From Oegoconia quadripuncta (lineage: Eukaryota > Arthropoda > Insecta > Lepidoptera > Autostichidae): 64,000 nt of DNA. Below, piece after piece: positions 32,478-44,087 of the stretch (within the stretch, counting starts at the first letter, position 1; every line of letters starts with the position of its first letter). Where the stretch lies: the NCBI GenBank assembly GCA_949316235.1, contig OX438750.1, forward strand, positions 682,001 to 746,000, read 5' to 3'. The notes under the pieces are model-generated. The model had not been told where the DNA came from, did not search any database, and saw only the letters and a list, made by a program, of their open reading frames with translations. Made by a program: the position numbers and the translations under genes.

Positions 32478-32972
32478 GACGACCTGTTTGGTGTAGTGGT
32501 TAGTAACTCTGACCACTATACCAAAAGGTTGCGGGTTTGAATCCCGCTAGGGGCATATGTTTGTTTGATGAATACGGGCATGTGTACCCGAGTTATGGAT
32601 GTTTTCATTTATAATAAGTATTTATTTACAAAAAAAATATGTATTTATGTAGTACTAGCTTTCCTCCCGCGACTTCGTCCGCGTGGAAGATTTTATCAAA
32701 ATACAAACAACAAACTTTCATCCCCTATTTTATCCCCTTGGGGGTAGAATTTATCAAAATCCTTTCTTAGCGGATGCCACCGTCATAACATCTACCCGCA
32801 TGCCAAATTTCAGCCCGATCCGTCCAGAGGTTTGGGCTGGGCGTTGATAGATCACTATGTCAGTCACCTTTGAGTTATATATATTTAGATATCAGCCCAT
32901 CTGGTATCCACAACACAAGCCTATAGTTGCTTAATGTGGAACTAGATGGCGCTGTGTGTATGTCCAAAGATA
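32478..32972 (+). mobile_element. SINE S1 interrupted by a LINE tail
   Basis: S1 head 32478-32656, body end 32894-32972. The insert 32657-32893 begins CTTTCCTCCCGCGACTTCGT and resembles 62390-62530, a common lepidopteran non-LTR 3' end. Confidence 0.8.
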
Positions 32973-32984
32973 TTATTATTATAT

Positions 32985-33960
32985 AAGGCAAAAGGCATAA
33001 TTTAATAAGATGATAATAAGCGCTTTTGAGTAAGTGTGGATGTTATGTTTTGGTGTGAGTATGTGTGTGTATGTGTGTGTGTGATTATATATTATTATTT
33101 ATTTATTTATTCGATCATGCTTACATGCAAAGTTCTTAAAACTAGTACATGCACCCTGTCTTATAGAGTGTAGCAAATGTAATTAACCTAAAACTAATTA
33201 AAAGCGTTTATCTTATTTCTATATTAGGTAATTTACTCTTTTTATCAATTGTTATACGATAACTATTTATAAATTTTATTAACATATCATTTATAAATTA
33301 TAATTATTATTATTATACTGTACTTATAGTTATGAGATCAACGCTTATAGTTATATTAATAATGAGATCAAAGTAGTTTATTTTATTTTATCTGACATGT
33401 ATTCTTCGACAGTATAATAGCATTTCGGTAAGAGGAGAGATTTTAATTTTTTACAAAAACTTGTATATTTCTTTTCATTTATAATGGTATTGGGTAGTAT
33501 TATGTGTGAATATGTGTATCTGTTCATGTATATTAGCCCTACGACATTATCTTGGGATCGGAAGCTGCTTGGGCAGCTTCCACTAACATATGTGTGTGTG
33601 GGTGTGTGAGTGAGTGTGAGTGAGTGTGAGTGAATGAATGGTTTACTTTGTATGGGTAAATGAAGATTTTTTGATCGAATTCGGCTGTGGTTCCTTTGGG
33701 AACCTATCCTATCCTATCCTTTGGGAAAGTTGTTCATAATCAGCAGTGGAGCCGTCGGTAAACAGGAATTACACGAATTAAATTCAATGTATTTAAATAT
33801 AACAGAATCTTGCATCTTATTTTCAATTCGACATTTACTGACTTTTCAATTTAAGCATGCTATTTAAATTTAGATGCTACGATACAATTTCTTAACCGCC
33901 TCAATGTGAACAATTGGTTTGCAAAACGTAGGTACTATTGCCAGCGAGTCACATGTTTAG
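32985..33960. other. AT-rich intergenic sequence with simple repeats
   Basis: Contains (TG)n tracts at 33055-33085 and 33588-33640 and a CCTAT run at 33705-33722. Around 33672-33785 lies a diverged inverted partner of 31300-31400. No gene seen. Confidence 0.45.
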
Positions 33961-34214
33961 TAGACTTTTTTTTATTTTTTTTTATGCACAACGGGTTAGC
34001 ACTTGGCCTCAATCACTGTTGTTGAGTTGGTTGATTAAGAGAGTTGGTGGTGGTCATTATTAACCCCGGACCCAAAAAGACGCTTTAAGTTTGATCACTA
34101 TGTGTGTGTGATGCGGTTTTTTTTCTAGCGGTGGTTCTTAGACACGTGTTATCTAAATCGGTTCAGTAATTTTGTTTTAATCGCTTGTTTTCTTGGGGGT
34201 TTTCCAAATTAACC

Positions 34215-34545
34215 ACCCCCGTGGCTCAATGTAAACAACATTGGGTTTACGTTTCGGAGGTCGCGGGTTCGATCACCAGCGGGGTACATATTTAGTACCC
34301 GGTTTGGTTGGCGGTAGGGCATATTAAATGTCCGCTTGGCTAGCCACTACCATCTTATCTAAATCTGCCGGCAAACAGCAATGTTAATAGCATTGTTGTG
34401 TTCCGGTTGTCAAAGAAAAGTTAGCCAGTCCCCCAATTAAGATGGGGTTTCCGGATCAGTACGCTACCACCTTTGGCCTCATCTTCACTTAACATCAGGC
34501 GTGATTGAGGTCAAGTGCTAACCCGGTGTGGATAACGAAAAAATA
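34215..34545 (+). mobile_element. tRNA-derived SINE, family S2, near full length
   Basis: Head with CGTGGCTCAATGTAAACAAC and box B GGTTCGATCAC, body through AACATCAGGCGTGATTGAGG, tail AAATAAATAAATAAAG. Plus strand. Confidence 0.88.
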
Positions 34546-35102
34546 AATAAATAAAGAAGCGAAAAAGAAGAACAAATTCGTAAAGATGGTGTATAGGTAG
34601 GTAATTAGCACAGATGACTATACTCCGTACATAGTTACATCTACATGTACAATTACCTATAAAAAACCATAATTTTAAAAGATTTATGACAGCTAACCTG
34701 TTAAAAATAAATGAATAAATGTTTTTCTTTCTTTCTTTTCTGGTCTGTCAAAACTGACAGCTGTCAGAATTCCACGGAATTAAAAATAAGACTGTATTAC
34801 TCCAACTTCCTGGTGCTGCTCTTCAAATGGCTGTATCGATTTTTGTCGAGTTGAAAATTGATGGAGAGTCTTTAGGCTATTAGGTATTAGTTACCAACTT
34901 ACTCCAAAGCAATCAATGTATACATATTTAACTAAGCTACTCTAGTTGTTACATAGTCCAGTAAGGATACACATTTAACTTGCTATAATTTTAAAGGCCG
35001 TGATTTTTTGTGCGGGGGTAGTGTCGTGATACAATAAAAAAAAAACGAAACGGTAGCTTGCTTTAGATATAATATAGATATTTACTAATAAAACCTACAT
35101 TT

Positions 35103-35362
35103 GGTTTGGTGTAGTGGTTAGAAGCTCTGACCACTATACCAAATGGTCGCGGGTTCGAATCCAGCTAGAGATATATGTTTGTGTGATGAATACGGACATG
35201 TATACCCGAGTTATGGATGTTTTCATTTATAATAAGTATTTATTTACAAAAAAAAAATGTATTTATGTAGTATATCAACCATCTGGTATCCACAACTCAA
35301 GCCTATAGTTGCTTACTGTGGAACTAGATGGCGCTGTGTGTATGTCTAAGGATATTTATTTA
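35103..35362 (+). mobile_element. tRNA-derived SINE, family S1
   Basis: Head slightly truncated (starts TTTGGTGTAGTGG), box B GGTTCGAATCC, body to GATGGCGCTGTGTGTATG and TATTTATTTATT tail. Confidence 0.85.
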
Positions 35363-35604
35363 TTTATAGATAATATGATTAAAATTACCACTGTGAATTT
35401 CGTTGTGTCGGCGAAAATATAATTAGAACGCCTGTAACTATTTTCAAAAAATCGATCAAAAACTTCTTTATATTTAGGAAAAATTTCACCGAGGGCAAAT
35501 ATCACGACTTGATAAACTATTTTTAGAAAATATAAAGTAGCCATTGATTATTTTTTTTTAGAAAATTGGTTTAGATCTTTTACATCGTAAAATCTTTTAC
35601 ATCG

Positions 35605-35832
35605 GTTGGTGGTAGGGCATTTTAAATGTCCGCCTGGCTAGCTACCACCATCTTTTCTAAATCTGCCGCCAAGCAGCAATGTTAATAGCATTGTTGTGTT
35701 CCGGTTGTCAGAGATAAGATAGCCAGTCCCCCAAATGTGTTGGGGTTTCCGGGTCAGTACGCTTCCACCCTCGACCTCATCTTCACTTAACATCAGGTGT
35801 GATTGAGGTCAAGTACGAACCCGTCGTGCATA
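35605..35832 (+). mobile_element. SINE S2, 5'-truncated
   Basis: Begins GGTTGGTGGTAGGGCATTTT without the tRNA head and runs to the poly(A) at 35831. Plus strand. Confidence 0.8.
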
Positions 35833-36270
35833 AAAAAAAAGTAATGAAGTTCACAGTGGTAACTTTAATTTAATATTGTAGGTTTTATAACTAAATACCT
35901 TATACTATACCTAAGGCAAGCTACAAAATTGTTAGAAAACATTGTTATTCTATTACTGATGTGTACTCTATCCTTAAAAAAATCAGGAACTTTAAAATTA
36001 TAGGAAGTCACACCACAAAAATTGCGTATTTTCACTGGACTAATATAGAGATTCGTTTTCAATTGCTTTTTGCATTCAAGCGAAAAAGGAAGTGTTCATG
36101 GAAACGAATTTCTTATAAAAATACGTAGACCATTTAATTATCATATCATATTTCGACTGTTTATTGTTTTCTCAGAGAAATAACTAAAGCAATGGAGTAC
36201 TCTACTCATAATATAAGCAGTGATGTACAAGATACCTTAAATTAAGTATCTACAATACAAAATACTTTTA

Positions 36271-36628
36271 AGGTCTTAGCATACGTGACGGGTAATATCT
36301 CGGACGGAACGGAGACGGGACAGGTATAGTACCTAACGTGAAAGTGGTTTTAAAACATACGTACAGGACGGTGTTCAACGATAGTCGTGCTAGTGCCGCA
36401 ACCATATTTCAGCACAAAATGTTCGATTTTACTTTTGAAGAACTAGCAATGGTTGCCGTAGCATTAGATGAAGAAGATGCCATAACGATGTTTTTTCTAT
36501 TGCCGTCCCGTCCCGCCCGTGTTTCTCGCCACGTGTATTTTATTGCTATGTTTTCAAATGCAACGATGTCAAAAAATCGTCCCGTTCCGTCCGGCACGAG
36601 AATAAACACGTCACGTATGCTAAGACCT
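36271..36628 (+). mobile_element. PIF/Harbinger-like miniature element with coding remnant
   Basis: Inverted ends AGGTCTTAGCATACGTGACG and GTCACGTATGCTAAGACCT flanked by TTA (36268-36270, 36629-36631), the three-base target site of Harbinger elements. The interior open frame contains MFDFTFEELAMVAVALDEED, which resembles the N-terminal acidic segment of insect Harbinger transposases (family recollection; not tested). Confidence 0.75.
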
Positions 36629-36784
36629 TTAAATTAAGTATTCGGACGATATTTCTCGCAAGTGTCAAGAAATAATAACCCTATTAAATTATTCATATGT
36701 ACATCTTTCGTAAAGTGACCTCGAATGTTGCCCTAATATGTTGATAACAGGAAGAAAAGAGGACGAGACAGACATACATATTAT

Positions 36785-36985
36785 ATAGATTTTTTGGCGG
36801 GAACTCAGCCAGTGATGATGCATTTTTGTTTTCACTTCTTGAAAGTTCTACATTCTAAAATATTATATGACAAAAGTGAGTGGTGGTGTACAAGGGAAGT
36901 GTAATTAAAATGCGTAATGAATCTTCGAGTTCCCACAGGAAGCCGCCAAAGTTTTCCCTTTACTGATAACTTTAGGAATACTACA
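36785..36985 (+). mobile_element. Dispersed repeat family Z fragment
   Basis: TTTTGGCGGGAACTC and GGAAGTGTAATTAAA.TGCG segments shared with 11195-11410, 39255-39655, 48598-49080, 58900-59110 and 59265-59680. Confidence 0.6.
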
Positions 36986-37070
36986 GAAGACTAGGCTGTT
37001 TGGGCTCATATCCATTTGCCTTCCAACATTATTGGAGAATAAACTAAAAAAAAAACATTTAACCAACCAA

Positions 37071-37235
37071 CGGTGGCGGGTTCGAATCCCGCGAGGGGTA
37101 AATGTTTGTGTGATGAATACAAACATTTATTCCCGAGTCATGGATGTTTATATAAATATTTATGTATGTTTATCCGTTATCTAGTATCCATAGTACAAGC
37201 TTTGCTTAGTTTGGGACTAGATGATTGGTTTGACT
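37071..37235 (+). mobile_element. SINE S1-like subfamily, 5'-truncated
   Basis: Starts in the box B region (GGTTCGAATCCCGCGAGGGG) and ends TTAGTTTGGGACTAGATGAT. Same subfamily as 56786-57015. Confidence 0.75.
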
Positions 37236-37320
37236 ATCTGAAATATTTATTTACTTTAAAACTCTTATGCTGTGGTTATTGTTCTGAGATGTACTCGTAT
37301 TGAGTATTTATAATCATTTA

Positions 37321-37638
37321 AGGCCCGTATTAATAAACCATTCTCAAGATTGAGAACAGTGTTGTGACCGGTCTCAAGTAAACGTGTTGATTAATAAACC
37401 GAACTTGAGACCGGACAACCACATGAATACTCAAGCAGTACTCACTTGAGAGGTGCACGTATTAATAAACGAAACTCAAGACTATCATTCGTTCGCCGCT
37501 GAGGCGTATACTTCAGAAGTTATTCAAGATTGGTTTATAAATTAGCACGTAGCTTGAGATAGCGTCAACTGCTTAAGACGCATCTCGGTTGATACAGGCT
37601 CAAGACTTGTATTGAGATTGATTTATTAATACGGGTCT
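37321..37638. mobile_element. MITE family M1
   Basis: Ends GGCCCGTATTAATAAACC and inverse, flanked by TAA. The CTCAAG-rich interior is nearly palindromic. Confidence 0.85.
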
Positions 37639-37735
37639 AAGATGAGGTCTAGGACAATACGTAATATTATACGAATGTATTTATGGTATGTCTGTCAGGG
37701 GCAATACTTTCGACCAACTTATAGTCCGTTACAAA

Positions 37736-38475
37736 TAGGGGTGTCCACTCAGAAAATACATCGATGTTTTCATTCGATGTAATGCATCGAAACCTTACAT
37801 CGATATTTTTCGATACATCGATTCATTTACATCGATGTTTTTTTAACATCGAATACTTTTGCTTACATTATTTCATTCATGGACTAGATAGATCTGACTG
37901 ACACACTGGCAGGTATATTATTGGTATTAAACCGGATTCATGATAATTGAATCGTATCTACAGGATAAAATGATCTCTTGTAAATAAAACAACGTTAAAA
38001 TAAAATAACTTTTATTTTACATTGCCCACACAATAAAAACAGTTCAAATAAAAGTAACGTTTAGACTAAATCCAATGTTCTTTTGGTAAACTCTGTAGAA
38101 ACAAGAGTTTATTCAAACGTTTGCCTTTCAAGAGATTTCTTTGCTGATTAACGACTTGAGCCGCTTTAGAAAACAATCGTTCGGATGGAACAGAAGTTCC
38201 CACCATGGTCAAGTATTTATATGCAATCTTGTACAGTTTTGGAAGCTGAATTTTCAAATCATTCCAGATTTCTAAAGGTTTCTCTAAAGTAGATGACACT
38301 TGTCTTCTTCTTGATCCGAGCGACTGTCTCAATAATTGGTTCATTCGATATATTAAAATACATCGATACCTACATCGAATATTTCAAATGCTTTGCAAAA
38401 CATCGAATACTATTCGATGTATCGAATGGTTACATCGAATAGTTTCCTAACATCGATGTATATCGAATATCCCTA
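37736..38475 (-). mobile_element. hAT deletion derivative retaining the transposase dimerisation domain
   Basis: 740 bp flanked by a perfect 8-bp duplication GTTACAAA (37728-37735, 38476-38483), the hAT hallmark. Ends TAGGGGTGTCC / TAGGGATATTCG inverse. Subterminal regions are packed with ATCGATGT-type motifs. The minus-strand frame 38344-38066 encodes the hAT C-terminal dimerisation region: TSVPSERLFSKAAQVVNQQR, LNKLLFLQSL. The rest of the transposase is gone. Confidence 0.92.
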
Positions 38476-38731
38476 GTTACAAAGGACTTTGGTATTGTAT
38501 CTAGACATATGTGTTCGTTTTAACACCGTTATCAAGCGGCACTCAGCTGAAACTACTCAAAACTACGCTATCTCAATATTGAGATCGAGTTTCAATCTCA
38601 ATTCAATTTTTTTGATACTGTTTGAATAGACATCAGTATCTCAAGTGTCAACTTGAGTTCGTCTCAATCTTGAGATCGTTTTACAAAACGAGCCATAATT
38701 CACTGATGATTGTTTATGCATTTTACGTCTA

Positions 38732-39065
38732 AGGCCCGTGTTAATAAACCAATCTCAATACAAGTCTTGAGGCTGTATCACCTGAGATGCGTCTTAAGCA
38801 GTTGACGCTATCTCAAGCTCCGTGCTAATTTATAAACCAATCTTGAGGTCTACTCAGCTGAGATCACTTTTCAAGTATTCGCCTCAACGGCGAATGAATG
38901 ATAGTCTTGAGTTTCGTTTATTAATACGTGCACCTCTCAAGTGAGTACTGCTTGAGTATGCACGTGCTTTTCAGGTCTCAAGTTAGGTTTATTAATCAAC
39001 ACGTTTACTTGAGACCGGTCACAAGACCGTTCTCAATCTTGAGGATGGTTCATTAATCCGTGTTA
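38732..39065. mobile_element. MITE family M1
   Basis: Ends GGCCCGTGTTAATAAACC and TTCATTAATCCGTGTTAA. Palindromic body as in the 37.3-kb copy; 38560-38695 just before it holds a related CTCAAG-rich partial copy. Confidence 0.8.
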
Positions 39066-39254
39066 ACCCGTTAAATGGGCCCGTGCCTATGATCAAAGTT
39101 CGTAATAAGTATTTTAATTAAGTAATGGTCAGATTTTCGAGCGCAGCGCTCAGATTCCAGTATGAGTTGACTCTGCGCTGTTCTGAATAAGAAATCGCAT
39201 GTCGTATTCAGAAAATTCTTAATTAGAAGGTTCATTCTATTCATAAAGTTCTTC

Positions 39255-39655
39255 TTCTTCTTATTTTTGAGGATGGCAACCAGTCAACCTCATTGTCGAG
39301 GGACATTACTGCCAGTTTCGAGTGGAAATTTTTATTTATCTTATTTCTTCAGTTTATAGGTCAGTCTCAATCAAAACAAGTAATTCGTCGTATACAGAGT
39401 CTAGTCACGGTCAAGTCATTCTTCAGTAAAGTGGCAGAATGCTTTACAAAAGATTTTGGCGGCTTCTTGTGGGAACCCGAAAGCTCCGTTACGCACTTTA
39501 ATTTACACTTCCCTTCACCTGTACACCAACACTAACGTTTGCTGCACAATATTCTGCCATTATTAAGCTTCAAAAGTTAGAATGCACAAATTTTAAGACC
39601 TATAAAGAAAAATGCTACTTCACTCGCCGAGTTCCCGCCAAAAAGCCTTCATAAA
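39255..39655 (-). mobile_element. Dispersed repeat family Z, long copy
   Basis: About 400 bp from GAGGATGGCAACCAGTCAAC to CGAGTTCCCGCCAAAAAGCC. The inverse copy is at 59275-59680. Shared between at least five sites; no coding potential recognised. Confidence 0.75.
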
Positions 39656-39984
39656 GTTATACCGGATGAGTTGTTTTACCGTAAGGAAAAAAATAGGGCG
39701 TATTAGGTAAGTGAAATGGAAGGTATTTGATTGAACTACCTAAGCCCATGCTTAGGTAGTTCAATTTTTTTTTCTTCAAAACCATTAATTATTATTATTG
39801 TTATTATTATTTTTTTTTTCTCACTGGTCGTCATTAATTAGTAATTTTGCTTTACAAATTCTTTCATCATTTTATTTTATTATATATTTATAAGGTACTT
39901 ATGTGTGTATTATTTTGTTATGTATGTGGTATCCATCTATATGTATATATATATATAGCTATTTATGTATATAATATATATGTA

Positions 39985-40235
39985 TAAATGTATGGTTTTA
40001 GTTTTGTTTATTAAATAAGTAATTGATTATGTAGGTATTTCATATCTGCATCCGTATTTTGCACAACCTGCCTGTTCTATAAAGTTAACTCCTACACCCA
40101 AAGGTTGCCTGGAAGAGATCGCTTTTAGTGATAAGGCCGCCTAATTGTACTCTTATCAGTATTGTGTTTTGTAAAATGTATGTTCTCCTTTTGTAAAATA
40201 AAGTGTATTTGTATTGTATTGTATTAAATATAATA
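39985..40235 (+). mobile_element. Non-LTR 3' end ending in (TTGTA)n
   Basis: Contains AAGGTTGCCTGGAAGAGATC and the TTTTGTAAAATAAAGTGTAT end with TTGTATTGTATT repeats. Inverse copy at 54284-54440. Confidence 0.75.
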
Positions 40236-40339
40236 AAACGTTGTGGCATTTGACAGCCGCGTATGTAGCCTATTGCACATAATTACATCATTAAATTAAA
40301 TAAATTTAAAAAATTTGGAGAAAATATGAGTTCCAATTA

Positions 40340-40785
40340 AAATTGTAGTGGTAGAGCCACGCTGTAAGCTATTAGCTTGCAGCATGAATGGGCCGGCTCG
40401 ACCCAACCAACCACCAAGTACCACCCTCTCGCAGAAGACCGACGTCTGAGTAGTGGCATTTTGCCACTGCGCTTCGTCCGGTGAGCGAGGGCGCCGGAGG
40501 CCCACCTTCCAGTCTCTCTCCAGAATGGTAGCGGTATTTAAAGAGTTAGTACCCCAGGAGGGTACCAGCACTATTAGTGCTGGAGAATCCCTCATCGCTC
40601 AGGCTGCCCTACTTATTCTGGAGTGGACACCTTCCTCAAAGGCCGGCAACGCATCTGTGACCCTTTTGGTGTTGCGGGTGATTGCTTTCCATCAGGTGAC
40701 CCGCATGCTCGTTTGCCGCCCTCATATAAAACTTCGGTAGATGCGTGGGTCGATGATGATTTTGAAAAAAAAAAAAAATCAAACA
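40340..40785 (+). mobile_element. Retroelement fragment of the KGRQRICDPFG type
   Basis: Segment from TGTAGTGGTAGAGCCACGC to an A-run at 40767-40779, including TCATCGCTCAGGCTGCCCTA and the KGRQRICDPFGVAG peptide, a frequent 3' segment in lepidopteran retroelements. Plus strand. Confidence 0.6.
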
Positions 40786-41255
40786 TCAAATCAAAATATT
40801 TTATTCAATGTAGGATACATAAATATCACTTATTGAAAGTCAACATGTTATTTTTTTAAACTACATCGTTTTAAATTAAACTACCTATGCCAATAACTTC
40901 TATTTCACTTAACTACCTAATATGCCCCATTTTTTCCCTTACGATAAAAAAACTCATCCGGTATAGCTTTTATAGGAAACACCTGTATAATCTCGATTAA
41001 ATTAACAAAGAAAAATATCAAATAAGAATTCCTTTATATTTTGATTTGAAATTGAGTAGGGCTTATTGTTTTAAAATGCGCAAGCAACGTTTACGACTAG
41101 GCGTAGAAACATTTGCAAAATGTCATCTTGACGCATAATGTCATTTGTCAAAACGTCACATTGGTAAAATGTTGAAAATGTCAAATAATAATGCTGTTGA
41201 TTCTGAATGAATCAATAAAATAAAAGATGTGGCTACTCAAAATGTCGTCTTGATA

Positions 41256-41639
41256 AGGGTGGTATTCGACTTATCCAATATCTTGATCCAATTTCTTTAT
41301 TCAATATTTGATCTTTCTTTGAGGATACCCATTCCACTCGTCCAATATCTTTGTCCAAGATTTTGCATAGTCTGTGAAAATGGAGGAACGTGGAGCGACT
41401 TTATGTGCAGCTATTATCATTAGGTAAAAGAAAAAAGCGAAACAAATAAAAAATGGGTGAAGCCATAGAGCCAAAGCCGAAGAGAAAATTGCTATTGTCC
41501 ACTTGCAATCATTTTGTTTTAAATGTCATTAATCATTGATCAAAATCGATGTTGCTAGTATATTTGATGACATCGTCCAATTTCTTTGATCAAATCTACA
41601 TTGGACAAAGATCTTTGATAAATGGAATACCACCCTTAA
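41256..41639 (+). mobile_element. Second Harbinger-like miniature element
   Basis: Inverted ends TAAGGGTGGTATTC / GAATACCACCCTTA. The interior has TCCAATATCTTGATCC-type subterminal repeats and a broken coding remnant (MEERGATLCAAIIIIR, then Lys-rich) resembling the first exon of another Harbinger transposase lineage. Imprecise at the ends. Confidence 0.6.
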
Positions 41640-42321
41640 TAATGTCATATTCGCAAAATGTCATCTTGACGCATAATGTCATTAAAATGTAATATTCACA
41701 AAAGATCATATCGTAATACTTAAGCAATGTAATAATGTGTAATTATTCTGATTTGTATATAGAGGAGTATTTATTTCAAATATAACCTAGATTTCTTACG
41801 AAATATTGTTTTATTTACTTACCTCAAGATTTCGGCGAATACTGGATCTTCGTTATGTCAAAACATTTTATTTTGTGCACGAGTTAGCACTTGATCTCAA
41901 TCACACCTGATGAGGCCGAAGATGGAGGCGTACTGACCCGGAAGAGTAAAGATAGTGGGTAGGTAATTAGCGCAGATCACTATACTCTTTACTTACGTTT
42001 AAATGTACAATTACAATTATCTATAAAAGTAGAAACAAAGACATTTATGACAGCTGACCTGTTGTCTAATCTGTCACACACAACTGACAGCTGTCAGAAT
42101 TCCACGGAATTAAAAATCAGACTTTAAAATCTGATATATACAAAATAACATCCCCCTATACCAGTATAGATTTCTACGTTGTCGATTTATCCGAAAATGA
42201 TGCCGAACTGGTCCTATTAACTAAACATGGACAGTTAAAGGATCTGTCATGTGTTCTGTCACAACTGACAGCTGTCAGAATTCCACGGAATTAAAAATCA
42301 GACTACAGATAATTGGTTTAA

Positions 42322-42473
42322 GGCCCGTATTACAGAAAGTTGCTCAAGTGTAGATCTCCGCTTGAGCATAGTTAGAAAGAGATGCCGCTATACAGGTTAC
42401 ATAAAGCGGTCCCTTTTTAACTGTCCTCAAGCGGAGATCTCTGATTGAGTAACATTCTCAAATACGGGCCTTA
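42322..42473. mobile_element. MITE family M2
   Basis: Ends AGGCCCGTATTACAGAA and CAAATACGGGCCTTA. The interior has CTCAAGCGGAGATCT and its inverse. Partial copies at 42780-42917 and 44088-44540. Confidence 0.75.
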
Positions 42474-42939
42474 GCCGTGGATCTGCGCTTGAGCATAGTC
42501 AGTTTGATGTTTGTTTGATACGTGGATTCCATAAAAAGACTTATTAAATTCGAGACCATTTATTCGTTCGACTCATAGGTGACATTACAGCCTAATGGCG
42601 GGCTGCCGACCATAGATAATAAAGCATACATAAAGGCCTTATACACGACAGTCAGAAGGGGATGTCGCTGTTTAAATTACATAGAAAAGAAAAAGAAAGA
42701 AAAGTATTTATTGCGAACAAATACAGAAAATTTCGTAAGGTATAACATTTTCGTTATTTAAATACCTTTCCTTATATAAATACATAAAGCTGTCCCTTTT
42801 TACCTGTGCTCAAGCGGAGATCCCTACTTGAGTAACATTCCGTGACTCCTTAGGCCCTTCTCTAACTATGCTCAAGCGCAGATCTACGCTTAAGCAATAT
42901 TCTGAAATACGGGCCTAGAGGTTTCTGGGACTACATGTG

Positions 42940-43410
42940 ACCCACGAATGCCCCTGAAACTCAAGGGCAAAATTTATAAAACCATCATAAGACCTGTCAC
43001 CATGTATGGATCTGAATGTTGGGCAATGAAAGAAACTGATGAAAGTAGAATGCATGTGGCAGAGATGAGAATGCTAAGATGGATGTGTGGTGTGACTAGA
43101 ATGGATAAGATCAGGAATGAGTATATCAGAGGAAGTCTAAAAGTGGCGCCAATAACAGAAAAGCTGAGGAGTAATAGGTTAGCATGGTTTGGGCACATTA
43201 TGAGGAGGGATGAAAGGCACGTAATAAGACGAGTGTTAAGTATGAATGTGGAGGGATACAGAGGTAGAGGAAGACCAAAGAAGGTGTGGGTAGATTGCGT
43301 GAGGAATGATATGTATGTGAAAGGGGTGAGTACGGAGATGACGGCTGATAGAGGAGAGTGGAAGAGGATGACATGTTGTGCCGACCCCACTTAGAGTGGG
43401 ATAAGGGCAG
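42940..43410 (+). mobile_element. RTE/BovB-like LINE C-terminus
   Basis: 148-codon open frame: PLKLKGKIYKTIIRPVTMYG, ECWAMKETDE, RWMCGVTRMDKIRNEYIRG, LAWFGHIMRRDERHV, RGRPKKVWVDCVRNDM, then stop. A recent-looking copy without frame breaks, 5'-truncated. Confidence 0.88.
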
Positions 43411-43580
43411 GAAAATGATGACGGGCCTAGTGTCCCAAATATTTAATAACTACCGCATGCAATCCGCGCAAGTCCATCGTTAGAAATTTTCAAGAAAAGA
43501 GTAAAAGAGCATTATTTGTCTTTATGATTTCTCCTCAGTATTATACTAATTATTTACCATAATATGAGTATTAAATAAAT

Positions 43581-43842
43581 AAATATTCTTAGACATACAC
43601 ACAGCGCCATCTAGTTCCACAGTAAGCAACTATAGGCTTGTGTTGTGGATACCAAATGGTTGATATACTACATAAATACATTTTTTTTTGTAAATAAATA
43701 CTTATTATAAATGAAAAACATCCATAACTCAGGTACACATGTCCGTATTCATCACACTAACATATGCCCCTAGCGGGATTCGAACCCGCAACCTTTTGGT
43801 ATAGTGGTCAGAGTTGCTAACCACTACACCAAACAGGTCGTC
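43581..43842 (-). mobile_element. tRNA-derived SINE, family S1, full length
   Basis: Minus-strand copy with intact box A and box B (GGATTCGAACCC on plus), body and tail. It looks young. Confidence 0.88.
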
Positions 43843-44087
43843 ATTATTGTATTGATAATGTATATACTTGTTTATGTATATTTGATAGGTTGTGTGGTAT
43901 ATTTTTTTTTTTATAAAATAATTTTCAATTGTTGTGTACACTATTTTCTGCCCAATCTAATAAACACTATGTATCTCTAAGGTTTGCTGGTAGAAAACTC
44001 TATCGGAGTTAAGCTCGCCTTTGTACACTGTATATACAATGCATATTTCTGTAATAATTTTGTGTACAATAAAGATATTAAATCTTA

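Noticed and set aside
36338..36637. Host gene of 99 codons
   Set aside because: Enclosed by inverted ends and a TTA duplication, so it belongs to a miniature DNA element.
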